Below, one piece after another: positions 36,304-44,854 of a DNA stretch of 64,000 bases; position 1 is the first letter of the stretch, and the number at the start of each line of letters is the position of its first letter. The position numbers were made by a program, and so were the translations under genes. Source of the DNA: Lysinibacillus sp. FSL W8-0992 (GTDB taxonomy: Bacteria > Bacillota > Bacilli > Bacillales_A > Planococcaceae); the NCBI RefSeq assembly GCF_038008685.1, contig NZ_JBBOZQ010000001.1:310001-374000 (forward strand). Direction: 5' to 3'. Under the pieces are notes generated by a model. It ran no database searches. It had not been told where the DNA came from and saw only the letters and a program-made list of their open reading frames with translations.

Positions 36304-36613
36304 TCCTTATTCCTCCATCCCACATTTATTTACTTCAACTAGATTATTTGTCCTTCACATCGGTACACCCAACCAATGTAAAAAAACAGGAGATAAATAA
36401 CCTGTCGTCATACATAATTTTACACTATTCAGAACATTTAAGCTATATCTAACAAAATATTTTACTTTACGAGTGAATTAAGTATTAGTCTTAATTATTT
36501 GAAAATAGTTTCATCTTAAACGTTCACCCTCTTTTATATTGGATTTGATTCGATTTTAGCTATAAATCGTGATATGCTCTTGGTATATTAATTGGGAAAA
36601 GGGGACTTTATAG
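36304..36613. other. divergent intergenic region, 310 bp
   Basis: Promoter region for the CoA-transferase (left) and the nitroreductase (right). A candidate promoter for the latter is TTGGAT, 16 bases, TATAAA (36539-36566). Nothing else stands out. Confidence 0.45.
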
Positions 36614-37345
36614 ATGGTTAAAGAATTATTACGTAACCACTCTTCGGTTCGTATTTATGATGGGAATCCTATATCTAAAGAAATCGTTGAGGATTTAATT
36701 GCTACTGCACAGATGGCAGCAACTTCTCACTTTGTACAAGCATATAGCGTAATTTGGGTAACGGACGAGGAGAAAAAAGAAAAGCTAGGTTTGCTGTCAG
36801 GAAATCCACGTCAATACGAAACTTCAGGTGGTGCTTTTGTATTTTGTGTAGACTTTAAACGACTACAAATGGCAGGGAAATTAGAAGGCGTTGATATTGT
36901 TGCAGATTCGGCTGAGAACGTTCTTGTTGGCGTAGCGGATGTATCATTATTTGCACAAAATTTTGTTATTGCTGCTGAATCTATGGGATACGGTATTTGT
37001 TATATAGGCGGTGTACGTAATAAGCCTGAAGAAATTAGTGAATTATTTAATTTACCTGATTATGTATTCCCATTGTTCGGTTTAACAATAGGCGTTCCAG
37101 CTCGACGCAATGAGGTTAAACCTCGTTTACCAGTGGCTGCTATCCTCCATGAAAATGCATACAATACGGAAAAATATGAGGAACTGTTACCTGCTTATAA
37201 TGAAACAATGGAAGAATATTACAATAGTCGTTCCTCAAATCGTAAAATTGATAATTGGACAAAGCAAATGGCTGATTTTTTAGTTGAACAGCGTCGTCCA
37301 CACATTAATAGCTTCCTAGCACAAAAAGGATTTAATTGGAAATAA
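36614..37345 (+). CDS. NADPH-dependent flavin/nitroreductase (NfsA/FRP type)
   Basis: A 243-residue FMN enzyme of the oxygen-insensitive nitroreductase family. The N-terminal RNHSSVRIYDGNPISKEIVEDL supplies FMN phosphate contacts, and ESMGYGICYIGGVRNKPEEI with LFGLTIGVPA completes the FMN site. It probably reduces flavins, quinones or nitro compounds with NADPH; some relatives are bacillithiol- or stress-linked. AAAAGGGGA is eight bases before the ATG. Monocistronic, with a terminator at 37352-37394. Confidence 0.88.
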   Translation: MVKELLRNHSSVRIYDGNPISKEIVEDLIATAQMAATSHFVQAYSVIWVTDEEKKEKLGLLSGNPRQYETSGGAFVFCVDFKRLQMAGKLEGVDIVADSAENVLVGVADVSLFAQNFVIAAESMGYGICYIGGVRNKPEEISELFNLPDYVFPLFGLTIGVPARRNEVKPRLPVAAILHENAYNTEKYEELLPAYNETMEEYYNSRSSNRKIDNWTKQMADFLVEQRRPHINSFLAQKGFNWK

Positions 37346-37351
37346 CATTAC

Positions 37352-37394
37352 TTAAGTGGGGTTACTATCGTCTGATAATAACTCCACTTTTTTC
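37352..37394 (+). terminator. terminator of the nitroreductase gene
   Basis: AAGTGG...GTTA pairs with TAA...CTCCACTT around a 12-base loop; TTTTTTC follows. Confidence 0.75.
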
Positions 37395-37547
37395 ATATTT
37401 TCAACGTTTTTTTAATGCCAACCTAGTATTTTTGACTTGATTGATATGTTAAATTCAGGTACAAATTAAACGAAAAGACTCTTTCCTTTTCCAACATTTC
37501 CATTAATATTAATAGAAGGACCCTATCTCGAAAGGAGTTTTGTAAAA

Positions 37548-37973
37548 ATGTCCTTTGTTAATAAGCATCTTGCCCGTACCCTAGAACAACAACATAAGAG
37601 AAGCGTAAGAGGTTTATTTTTAAAAATCCAAGACTTAAATAACGAGTGTTTACTTTTAAGAAAGCGACTTGAACAACATATCGACCTCAATCAATACAAA
37701 GAAGCTATTGCATATGTCGATCAATTCGTTTCCTATACAACCATTTTAAACTTAAAATTTGTGACAAATACTCAAAACCTAGAAGTGGTTGTGCTGCATA
37801 CACTTTTATTGGAGCATATTATAGCAAACGAAACAGCCCATTCTTTGGAGTACGAAAATAATTTGTTACAAGGCTATATTCATGAGATATTCGCATTAAA
37901 CGATCACGCCGCAACACTCTTTTCTAATCATAAAGAAAAGCTGCTACGTTACATCGAGAATCAGACTACATAA
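37548..37973 (+). CDS. hypothetical helical protein
   Basis: A 141-residue protein predicted to be almost entirely helical (KIQDLNNECLLLRKRLEQHI, HTLLLEHIIANETAHSLEYE), without signal peptide, membrane segment or known motif. It is fairly basic at the N-terminus (QQHKRSVRG). CGAAAGGAG lies nine bases before the ATG. Alone between two terminators. I do not recognise a family. Confidence 0.72.
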   Translation: MSFVNKHLARTLEQQHKRSVRGLFLKIQDLNNECLLLRKRLEQHIDLNQYKEAIAYVDQFVSYTTILNLKFVTNTQNLEVVVLHTLLLEHIIANETAHSLEYENNLLQGYIHEIFALNDHAATLFSNHKEKLLRYIENQTT

Positions 37974-38022
37974 AAAAGACGATCAAGACAACAAAATTCA
38001 TTGTGCTGATCGTCTTTTTTTT
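37972..38022. terminator. bidirectional terminator
   Basis: AAAAAAGACGATCA pairs with TGATCGTCTTTTTT around a 21-base loop. It lies directly between two convergent genes, overlapping the stop codon region of the leftward one. Confidence 0.88.
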
Positions 38023-39700
38023 ATTGTAAGCCTTTAATTATTAGCGAGCGTACTGGTAAAAATTGCTCTCCTGTATTTCCATAAGTTAGTATTACTTCGT
38101 CACCTTCTTGTAAATAAATTGCAAGAGGCTCCGTTTCTGCACTTACTAAATAATTTTCACCATTATTCAGTAAAAACGATACGATGGTAAAGTCACCGAG
38201 GCGCTCCTTATAAACGCGCAGTACTGTTCCACTTGCATTTTTCTCTTCTGCATTTGAACTACCATCTACCGTACTTCCACCACGGCTAAGTGCTGTTTTA
38301 TATAATTTCAATGCTTCTTTCGGTGTTGTTGCATAAGCTGAAATTTCAGGATTTGCTGCGGACACGATGAAATAATTTTGTAAGAAGCCATTAGCATCTA
38401 GCACTGCTGTTAACCAACTTGCCTCACCATAAAAGTTATACAATACAGGCATTTCTCCTGCCCACTTTTTCTCAATAAATTTCTTTTCAATGATTTGCAA
38501 ATTCCCTTGTGAATCCATATACGATTCATCTTGATTTCCTGTGTAATATGTCGCTTCCCCAGTTCGGGCATTCGTTAATGAGTAGCCAAGCATTGAATCC
38601 ACGCCCTCTTTCGGACTTGTGAAGTCAGTGAAATAATACATATCGCCTGCCTCATCGAATATTGGGCTGACATTTGATTCCGTGCCTTCATCTGAAGGTA
38701 ATTTGACATCTTTCTTACCAAACATACTATTCCAGTAACCATGAACGTATTTTCCATAATAGCTATTTTGTAAACTTACTGTCTCTGGTGAAACGGCACC
38801 ATCAATAAATGCCGGAACATCATCTAATTTTACAAGCTCAGATTTACCTGTTAATGCATCTACAAGTACAATGCCCTGTACATCAAAGCCATTTCGTGCA
38901 GAAATAAATTCCCCATAAGAACGGATATAGTATGGTTTACCGTCATCATCAATTTCTAGCTGAACATCTCCATAGAAAATAAGGAATGGATGTTGCAAGC
39001 GTATATGACGCTCTAAATTAGCATTTAAAAACGCAGAAGGAACGTATTTCATTTCCTGCGGGATAAATTTAGGATTGTCAGCTGAGTCCGTCGCACTCAT
39101 CGTAAAATAACCTGGTGTCGTTTTACCATTCATCCATTTAAAGAAACCAGAAAATTCAACTGGTGCGATATAAACATACTCACCATTTACTTTTTGAATT
39201 TGTAAACGTCCTAGCTCGTAATAACTTGTATTCGGTACTTGCCCAAATGCTTTTTTCATTTTATTTCGGACGAATTTAGGTGGGACACTTGCTGGTGTTT
39301 GCGTTTCATCAAACGGCTTAATCTCAACTTCTTCTTTCATTTCCGCTGATTTGAATTTATCGTTAGCATTCCACAGTGGCGCGGACAATACATAGACCCC
39401 AACAACTAAGCTTGCTAAAAATAAAACACCTTTAATCTTTCTTTCAATACCACTTGCAAGAAATGCACCACATAAAGTGAGTAGTATAATTACTGGCCAA
39501 AAGACAAGCCAGTTAACATCAATTTTTGTAACATACAGCGCAATACCCGACGCTATAAATCCTATTACAAAAACACCAATAAAAAAGTAACCAACTACTT
39601 TTTTCGATTCACCATCTTCACGCTTCTTCGTTATTAGCGGTGTTAATAGTACACTCGCAATTAATGCAATGACTACAGAAGCTATTAATAGCTTAGTCAT
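38021..39700 (-). CDS. large membrane protein with extracytoplasmic domain, function unknown
   Basis: A 559-residue protein with four N-terminal membrane segments (about 5-23, 38-60, 68-88, 93-112) and a large C-terminal domain (about 130-559) that should face outward. The domain contains paired beta-rich blocks (YELGRLQIQKVNGEYVYIAP, GDMYYFTDFTSPKEGVDSML) and ends in an OB-like beta segment (VLRVYKERLGDFTIVSFLL). I do not recognise it. The longest frame starts with GTG at 39709, too close to GAGGAG; ATG 39700 is preferred. Monocistronic. Confidence 0.75.
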   Translation of the reverse strand: MTKLLIASVVIALIASVLLTPLITKKREDGESKKVVGYFFIGVFVIGFIASGIALYVTKIDVNWLVFWPVIILLTLCGAFLASGIERKIKGVLFLASLVVGVYVLSAPLWNANDKFKSAEMKEEVEIKPFDETQTPASVPPKFVRNKMKKAFGQVPNTSYYELGRLQIQKVNGEYVYIAPVEFSGFFKWMNGKTTPGYFTMSATDSADNPKFIPQEMKYVPSAFLNANLERHIRLQHPFLIFYGDVQLEIDDDGKPYYIRSYGEFISARNGFDVQGIVLVDALTGKSELVKLDDVPAFIDGAVSPETVSLQNSYYGKYVHGYWNSMFGKKDVKLPSDEGTESNVSPIFDEAGDMYYFTDFTSPKEGVDSMLGYSLTNARTGEATYYTGNQDESYMDSQGNLQIIEKKFIEKKWAGEMPVLYNFYGEASWLTAVLDANGFLQNYFIVSAANPEISAYATTPKEALKLYKTALSRGGSTVDGSSNAEEKNASGTVLRVYKERLGDFTIVSFLLNNGENYLVSAETEPLAIYLQEGDEVILTYGNTGEQFLPVRSLIIKGLQ

Positions 39701-39891
39701 ACCGTTCACCCTCTCCTCACTTACTGTCTACTTATTTACGGTTACATATTGAAAAAGTTTCAAACATAAGTTGAATTGGATACATCTCCCCTTCACTTAA
39801 TAGAAGAACATTGCGAGGTAAAAAGAGCTTATACTTGAAAAAGGAAATTTAAACACCGATAGAGAATTTCAATGTAAAGGAGCTGAAAAAC

Positions 39892-40542
39892 TTGGCTAGA
39901 AAAATTTTGTTAACGTTTATCATACTATTTGGTCTTTATTATATTTTTTTCTTTTCACATATTGACCAAAGTTTGAAACTAATATTCAAAGTCATTCCTA
40001 TGATTTTGATTATAATTATGGCTGCAACCCAAAAAGCACAATCAATTAAAAAATATCAACTGTTAATAGTTATTGGGCTAATATTTTGTATGGTAGGCGA
40101 CTACACATTACAATGGTTTCTTATTGGTCTTTCAAGCTTCTTAATTGGCCATATTTTTTATATTTTTGCCTTTTCAAGTACAAATGAACAGCCAGTACCA
40201 ACATGGGCGAAAATTGTATTACTGTTATATGGTGTATTAATGGCGGGCTGGATTGCCACTACTGTCTTTAAATCTGGTGAAACTATACTTACTTTTGCAG
40301 TTTTAGCGTATATTTCAATCATTTTAACAATGGGCTGGACTGCCATTCGCACTCGTTCTACTTTCGCTATCATTGGCGCAATATTATTTATCGCATCCGA
40401 TTCCTATTTAGCGATTAATAAATTTGTCATGCCATTACCTTTTTCACATGAAGTTATTATGATGACCTATTATAGTGCTCAAATACTTATTGCATTGAGC
40501 ATCCTTCAATATTCCGAAATCCGAAGTAAAGTGGTACAATGA
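39892..40542 (+). CDS. YhhN/TMEM86-family membrane protein
   Basis: A 216-residue protein with about eight membrane helices. The pair GDYTLQ (about 66) and [13 protein letters not shown] (about 168) are the conserved polar motifs of the YhhN family. Its animal member TMEM86B is a lysoplasmalogenase; bacterial activity is not established. It starts at TTG, nine bases after AAAGGAG, with no alternative ATG. The TGCCTGGCA hairpin repeat follows immediately, then pepT. Confidence 0.8.
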   Translation: MARKILLTFIILFGLYYIFFFSHIDQSLKLIFKVIPMILIIIMAATQKAQSIKKYQLLIVIGLIFCMVGDYTLQWFLIGLSSFLIGHIFYIFAFSSTNEQPVPTWAKIVLLLYGVLMAGWIATTVFKSGETILTFAVLAYISIILTMGWTAIRTRSTFAIIGAILFIASDSYLAINKFVMPLPFSHEVIMMTYYSAQILIALSILQYSEIRSKVVQ

Positions 40543-40544
40543 AA

Positions 40545-40589
40545 GTGCCTGGCACTCAAACAATTCAGAATTGTTTGAGTGCCAGACAC
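40545..40589. repeat. TGCCTGGCA hairpin repeat between yhhN and pepT
   Basis: A 22-base arm (GTGCCTGGCACTCAAACAATTC without its last two bases as the core) faces its complement with one mismatch and a single-base loop. It fills the gap between the two codirectional genes, so it might attenuate transcription into pepT. Confidence 0.8.
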
Positions 40590-40612
40590 CTACAAAGGAG
40601 GCCGTATATTCT

Positions 40613-41842
40613 ATGAAAGAACAAGTAATCGAGCGATTAATTCGCTACGCAAAAATTGATACACAATCAGACTTCACAAGTGAAACAACTCCTTCCACTC
40701 AAAAGCAATTTGACTTATTGCATGTATTGAAGGATGAACTTGCCGCAATCGGCTTAACAGACATTACATTAGATAACAATGGCTACTTATTTGCAACACT
40801 TGAAGCAAATACAGATAAAGAAGTACCGACTATTGGCTTTTTAGCGCATGTGGATACAGCAACAGACTACACTGGTACAAATGTTAATCCGCAACGAATT
40901 GACAATTATGATGGCGGTGACATTCAATTAAACGAAAATTTAGCCATGTCTCCAACTGAATTCCCTGAACTAAAAAATTACATTGGACAAACTCTAATTA
41001 CAACAGATGGTACGACACTTTTAGGTGCGGACGATAAAGCGGGTATTGTTGAAATCATAACTGCTATGGAATATTTAATAAATAATCCTTCAATTAAGCA
41101 CGGTAAATTACGTGTAGCGTTCACTCCTGATGAGGAAATTGGCCGTGGACCGCATAAATTTGATGTCGCTGCATTTGGCGCTGATTACGCATATACAATG
41201 GATGGCGGACCACTAGGTGAACTTCAGTACGAGAGCTTTAATGCTGCAGGTGTTAAAGTTATTACAAAAGGAACAAGCGTACACCCAGGTTCAGCGAAAA
41301 ATAAAATGGTCAACTCTATCACAATGGCTATTGCTTTCCAAAACGAAATGCCTACAGATGCAGTACCTGAAAAAACAGAAGGCTATGAAGGTTTTATCCA
41401 TTTAATGGGCTTTAAAGGCGCTATTGAACATACAGAGCTTTCTTATATTGTACGTGACCATGATCGTCAAAAATTTGAGGCGAAAAAACAATTAATGCGC
41501 GATGCTGCTGCCAAAATACAAGCTCAGTTTGGTAAGGATGCATTAACAATTTCTATCGAGGATCAATACTATAACATGGGTGAAAAAATTGAACCTGTAA
41601 AAGAAATTGTTGACATTGCACGTCAAGCAATGGAAAAATTAGATATTACACCGAATACATTACCGATTCGCGGTGGTACTGATGGCTCACAACTTTCTTA
41701 TATGGGCTTACCAACGCCAAATATTTTTGCAGGTGGCGAGAACATGCATGGTAAATACGAATATGTATCTGCCGAAACAATGGAAAAAGCTACACAAGTT
41801 ATTATTGAAATCGTGCAATTATTTGAACAGCAAGGCAAATAA
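40613..41842 (+). CDS. pepT: peptidase T (tripeptide aminopeptidase)
   Basis: A 409-residue M20B metallopeptidase, the same size as Bacillus subtilis PepT. Two-zinc ligands and catalytic residues are visible: [45 protein letters not shown] and the C-terminal [13 protein letters not shown]. It releases the N-terminal residue from tripeptides in the cytoplasm. AAAGGAGG precedes the ATG at 40613 by 11 bases; the longer frame runs back into the repeat and is not used. A branched hairpin downstream probably ends the transcript. Confidence 0.93.
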   Translation: MKEQVIERLIRYAKIDTQSDFTSETTPSTQKQFDLLHVLKDELAAIGLTDITLDNNGYLFATLEANTDKEVPTIGFLAHVDTATDYTGTNVNPQRIDNYDGGDIQLNENLAMSPTEFPELKNYIGQTLITTDGTTLLGADDKAGIVEIITAMEYLINNPSIKHGKLRVAFTPDEEIGRGPHKFDVAAFGADYAYTMDGGPLGELQYESFNAAGVKVITKGTSVHPGSAKNKMVNSITMAIAFQNEMPTDAVPEKTEGYEGFIHLMGFKGAIEHTELSYIVRDHDRQKFEAKKQLMRDAAAKIQAQFGKDALTISIEDQYYNMGEKIEPVKEIVDIARQAMEKLDITPNTLPIRGGTDGSQLSYMGLPTPNIFAGGENMHGKYEYVSAETMEKATQVIIEIVQLFEQQGK

Positions 41843-41911
41843 GTCATTTTTTAATTCGAGCGATAAGAAACAATTTATAACGAGGACTTTCTAAAAAGTC
41901 TTTAAGATATT

Positions 41912-42004
41912 AAAATCCGCTTCGCTCCTGATGGGTAAGGTACGACTAGTAAAGCTACTAGGCTCGTGCATTTGCTTTTTGTTAGGAGTCAACGCGGATT
42001 TTTT
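41912..42004 (+). terminator. large branched hairpin, probable pepT terminator
   Basis: The outer arms AAAATCCGC and GCGGATTTT enclose CTCCT/AGGAG and an inner hairpin GTACGA-CTAGTA / TACTAG-TCGTGC. A T-run follows the outer arm. It is unusually long (about 90 nt) for a terminator. Confidence 0.6.
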
Positions 42005-42270
42005 CTTTAATAATCAATTATGTCTCGGTAATTGATTACACATTTTTATAGCCCGCTTGAAAGGCTACTCAATAAATCTACTACATATGCTGGGTCCTTT
42101 GATTGCAGGTGAATCTTCATTGTGAACTGCTCGTATATAGCATTTATTCATCTTTTATGGAATTAGCTGCCTCTGCTGAAGTAAGTTAAAGATTGCTCGT
42201 TATGTAGATGGTGATTTCTCTGTAACAATAACTGAATTTTCAAATTACATAAAAGTTAGGATGATGGATT
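42005..42270. other. intergenic region before the DMT exporter gene
   Basis: About 265 bases following the branched hairpin, with no reading frame that has a ribosome site and no clear promoter motif. Confidence 0.4.
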
Positions 42271-43245
42271 TTGAAAGAAATTGCATTAGGCATTTTAGCT
42301 TCACTTTTTTTTGCTGTGACATTTATTTTAAATCATGCAATGGAAATGCAAGGAGGCAGTTGGCTATGGAGTGCATCCCTTCGTTATTTCTTCATGTTGC
42401 CATTTTTACTAGCTATCGTCTTCTATCGTAAGGGCTTTTCGCAACTAACTAATGAAATGAAAAGTAGACCTGTAGCATGGCTACTATGGAGCTTCGTTGG
42501 CTTCGTGTTATTTTATGCACCAATTACATTTGCTGCTGCATTCGGTCCGGGCTGGCTCGTTTCTGGAACATGGCAATTTACGATTGTCGCTGGGGTTCTA
42601 CTCGCTCCCCTCTTTGTAACAGTAATTGCTGGAAAAACAGTGCGTCAAAAAATCCCGTTAATTTCTTTGCTTATTTCATGTGTTATTTTAGCAGGAATTC
42701 TACTTATTCAAGTACCACAGGCACAGTCTGTTCCAACAAAAAATCTATTATTAGGAATTTTACCTGTTGTAGTCGCTGCATTTGCCTACCCACTCGGTAA
42801 TCGCAAAATGATGGAGGTATGCGGGGGACGTGTTGATACATTTCAACGGGTGCTTGGAATGACAGTTGCTTCAATGCCTGCTTGGATTGTGATGGCCATT
42901 TATGCCATTTTAACAGTTGGACTGCCTTCATTAAGTCAAGTTCTACAATCACTACTAGTTGGGATTAGCTCAGGTGTAATTGCAACTATTTTATTTTTCA
43001 TCGCAACTGATCGCGTTCGTGAACATCAAGGCAAACTAGCAGCTGTTGAGGCAACTCAATCAACTGAAATACTATTTGTCATTATTGGTGAGGCGTTACT
43101 ACTTGGAATTGCGTTTCCAGAGCCAATTGCTCTTGCTGGACTTGGTATTATTATTATTGGTATGTTGTTACATAGCTACTATACGATGGTGCTTGGAAAG
43201 AAAAGCGTTTCCCCACAATCTCCCCCTTCTGAGCAGTCAACTTAA
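42271..43245 (+). CDS. multidrug-resistance efflux transporter family protein (DMT superfamily)
   Basis: A 324-residue, ten-helix membrane protein of the EmrE-like efflux family in the DMT superfamily. Distinctive stretches are SLFFAVTFILNHAMEMQGGSWLWSASL (in part) at the N-terminus and VEATQSTEILFVIIGEALLL near the C-terminus. The tail is polar (KKSVSPQSPPSEQST). The start is TTG at 42271, about seven bases after AGGATG; no closer ATG fits. It is convergent with the Fur-box RNA candidate and DUF4395 gene and has no obvious terminator of its own. Confidence 0.8.
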   Translation: MKEIALGILASLFFAVTFILNHAMEMQGGSWLWSASLRYFFMLPFLLAIVFYRKGFSQLTNEMKSRPVAWLLWSFVGFVLFYAPITFAAAFGPGWLVSGTWQFTIVAGVLLAPLFVTVIAGKTVRQKIPLISLLISCVILAGILLIQVPQAQSVPTKNLLLGILPVVVAAFAYPLGNRKMMEVCGGRVDTFQRVLGMTVASMPAWIVMAIYAILTVGLPSLSQVLQSLLVGISSGVIATILFFIATDRVREHQGKLAAVEATQSTEILFVIIGEALLLGIAFPEPIALAGLGIIIIGMLLHSYYTMVLGKKSVSPQSPPSEQST

Positions 43246-43271
43246 CAAAGGCTGTTGAACTATCTACCAAT

Positions 43272-43306
43272 AAAAAGGACGACTCATTCCGTATGAATGA
43301 GCCGTC
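43272..43306 (-). terminator. Rho-independent terminator of the Fur-box small RNA
   Basis: A 12-bp stem and five-base loop. Read on the minus strand, its one imperfect pair is G-U and a U5 tract follows. On the plus strand the same pair would be an A-C mismatch with no T-run. The hairpin therefore belongs to a minus-strand transcript. Confidence 0.85.
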
Positions 43307-43435
43307 TAGAGATTTTACGTTCCCAAAAAATGAGGGGGGTTTTAGGAGCGCTTTATGAACTAGCAAACTTCTGGAGAAAAGTAGCTAAAGTTCATCCTCT
43401 CTACACTTGTTTTGCAGAGAAGGAATAATCTTTAC
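43272..43435 (-). ncRNA. candidate Fur-repressed small regulatory RNA (FsrA-like)
   Basis: An RNA of about 165 nt is predicted from a near-consensus promoter (43443-43471) that is covered by a perfect Fur box, to the terminator at 43272-43306. It lies between convergent genes and has no reading frame with a ribosome site. Near its 5' end CUCUGCA/UGUAGAG forms a 7-bp hairpin. AUGAAC...UAGC pairs with GCUA...GUUCAU. The region between this and the terminator appears single-stranded and holds CGCUCCU and ACCCCCCUC, both complementary to Shine-Dalgarno sequences. Iron-starvation-induced RNAs such as FsrA repress iron-rich enzymes through C-rich loops. Identity with fsrA is inferred from logic, not alignment. 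Confidence 0.75.
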
Positions 43436-43438
43436 AAT

Positions 43439-43457
43439 GATAATGATAATCATTATC
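43439..43457. promoter_or_regulatory. perfect Fur box
   Basis: GATAATGATAATCATTATC matches the 19-bp Fur consensus at every position. It covers the -10 and part of the spacer of the minus-strand promoter, the expected geometry for repression by Fe-Fur. Confidence 0.93.
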
Positions 43458-43471
43458 AATTAAATTGTCAA
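43443..43471 (-). promoter_or_regulatory. sigma-A promoter of the Fur-box small RNA
   Basis: TTGACA (perfect), a 17-base spacer, TATCAT (five of six). The start is expected at about the G complementary to 43435. Confidence 0.85.
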
Positions 43472-43508
43472 CTATTATCTTTAAATTATCTTAAAACTTT
43501 TTTAACGA

Positions 43509-43940
43509 TTATAATGCTTTCTTAAGTGTCCGTCTATATTGCCATTGCTTTAGCTGAAAATGTAAAAAGCAACCGATACAAAACCCTGCAATTGCAACTG
43601 ATGAAGCGATTGCTACCATCGTTGTAAAAACATACCCTACTACTTGCCAATTAAACAAAAACGCGACAAGACCACCAGCTAAACATATGCTTGCAATACT
43701 TGAATTAAACTTTTGCTGCTGTGCGTCCTCTGGTATGTACGCAGTAGGAGCTTTTTTCAAAAACAGCTTTCCAAATCGGATGATTGGATTAAAATTACAT
43801 AATACACCGAGTAAATTGGCTACTAAAGGAATCGCTAATATCCATTCAAACCCTGTCAGCCATGTCAGTATGACACTTAACAGTATAGTCCACTGATTGA
43901 GTCGTACGAGCGGCCTTGGAATTGCATGTGGCAATGACAT
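43509..43940 (-). CDS. DUF4395 family membrane protein
   Basis: A 143-residue protein with four membrane segments in two pairs. IPRPLVRLNQ at the N-terminus and the central CNFNPIIRFGKLFLKKAP followed by PEDAQQQKFNSSIA are characteristic of DUF4395. The second half contains GFCIGCFLH with two cysteines. Family function is unknown; members often neighbour thioredoxin-like or sulfur-transfer genes. AAAGGTAGG precedes the ATG. Convergent with the DMT gene; its transcript would run into the Fur-box small RNA unit, and no terminator is visible between them. Confidence 0.82.
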   Translation of the reverse strand: MSLPHAIPRPLVRLNQWTILLSVILTWLTGFEWILAIPLVANLLGVLCNFNPIIRFGKLFLKKAPTAYIPEDAQQQKFNSSIASICLAGGLVAFLFNWQVVGYVFTTMVAIASSVAIAGFCIGCFLHFQLKQWQYRRTLKKAL

Positions 43941-44057
43941 TTTAAAACCTACCTTTCAGATATGTTTAATGTATTTTACTACATTGCATTCCATTTGTGA
44001 AGTAAAAATGAATAACTTATAATTGAAGTTAATGATTGAAAAGAAAAGGTGATGACA

Positions 44058-44768
44058 ATGCCCGCTTTAACGATGGATCAAGTCAGACAACTGAATTCCT
44101 ACAGTATTTATACAACGGAGCCAAAACGAACGTTATTTACATTGGCTGATATACATAAAGACTTTTACCATCCTGATTTTTTAAATTTAATGATGGGCAT
44201 TACAGATGCTGCAACAGAAACAGCAGCCATTTCCCATTTTGCACGTCGCTATGGTATGTTTTTCGCTATGCAGCTTTATATGCTTGCTGCCTACGACGAA
44301 GTATGGGATGGTAAACCCATTGAAATTCGCTTTGATGCAGCTAAGGAATTCAATAGCTTTACTGTCGCAATGTTCGTTAACCCTAACGATTGGCGTTATG
44401 TGGATGAAGATGAGCGACAATCGGTCATTGAAAAAATTTTATATGACGGGCATGTTATCGTTCAGCAACTGCGCAGAGTAACATCGATTTCACCCTTAAC
44501 AATTTGGGAAAACTTCTTTGGCTACCTCCTTTGGCATTATCATATTCTGTTGTCTAACCCTGGCTTAGCAGATCAAGCAATGGATGATATTGAAATTTTA
44601 GAGAACCCAAAAACATGGGCTCGCTTTTCACAAAAATCATGGTGGGCGGAATATACTGGCGGTCAGAGCCCTACAAATTTAGTTAATGTTCCTGTCCGAA
44701 AATCTTGCTGCTTTTCAAAGGATATTCCAGGCCTACTTGCATGTGGATTTTGCCCACTTAAGAAATAA
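44058..44768 (+). CDS. FhuF-like ferric-siderophore reductase family protein
   Basis: A 236-residue soluble protein. Its C-terminus SCCFSKDIPGLLACGFCP has the exact C-C-x10-C-x2-C spacing that binds the [2Fe-2S] cluster in FhuF. The rest is divergent but consistent in size with FhuF (about 260). FhuF-type proteins reduce iron in hydroxamate siderophores in the cytoplasm. The gene lies about 620 bp from the Fur-box small RNA, though no Fur box is evident in its own upstream region. AAAAGG is eight bases before the ATG at 44058; the GTG at 44049 is too close. A terminator follows. Confidence 0.75.
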   Translation: MPALTMDQVRQLNSYSIYTTEPKRTLFTLADIHKDFYHPDFLNLMMGITDAATETAAISHFARRYGMFFAMQLYMLAAYDEVWDGKPIEIRFDAAKEFNSFTVAMFVNPNDWRYVDEDERQSVIEKILYDGHVIVQQLRRVTSISPLTIWENFFGYLLWHYHILLSNPGLADQAMDDIEILENPKTWARFSQKSWWAEYTGGQSPTNLVNVPVRKSCCFSKDIPGLLACGFCPLKK

Positions 44769-44772
44769 CAAA

Positions 44773-44819
44773 AAGCCTTACTCTCACATTTGCGTGAAAA
44801 AGTAAGGCCTTCTTTTTAT
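44773..44819. terminator. terminator of the FhuF-like gene
   Basis: AAGCCTTACT pairs with AGTAAGGCCTT, with TCAC/GTGA inside, followed by TCTTTTTA. It may also serve the convergent GNAT gene. Confidence 0.82.
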
Positions 44820-44854
44820 TTAAATATATCCATATTTGTTAATTAACATTACGG

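Noticed and set aside
43439-43457. Fur box as operator of the DMT exporter or DUF4395 gene
   Set aside because: Both neighbouring genes end, rather than start, toward this site; only the minus-strand small RNA promoter has the right position.
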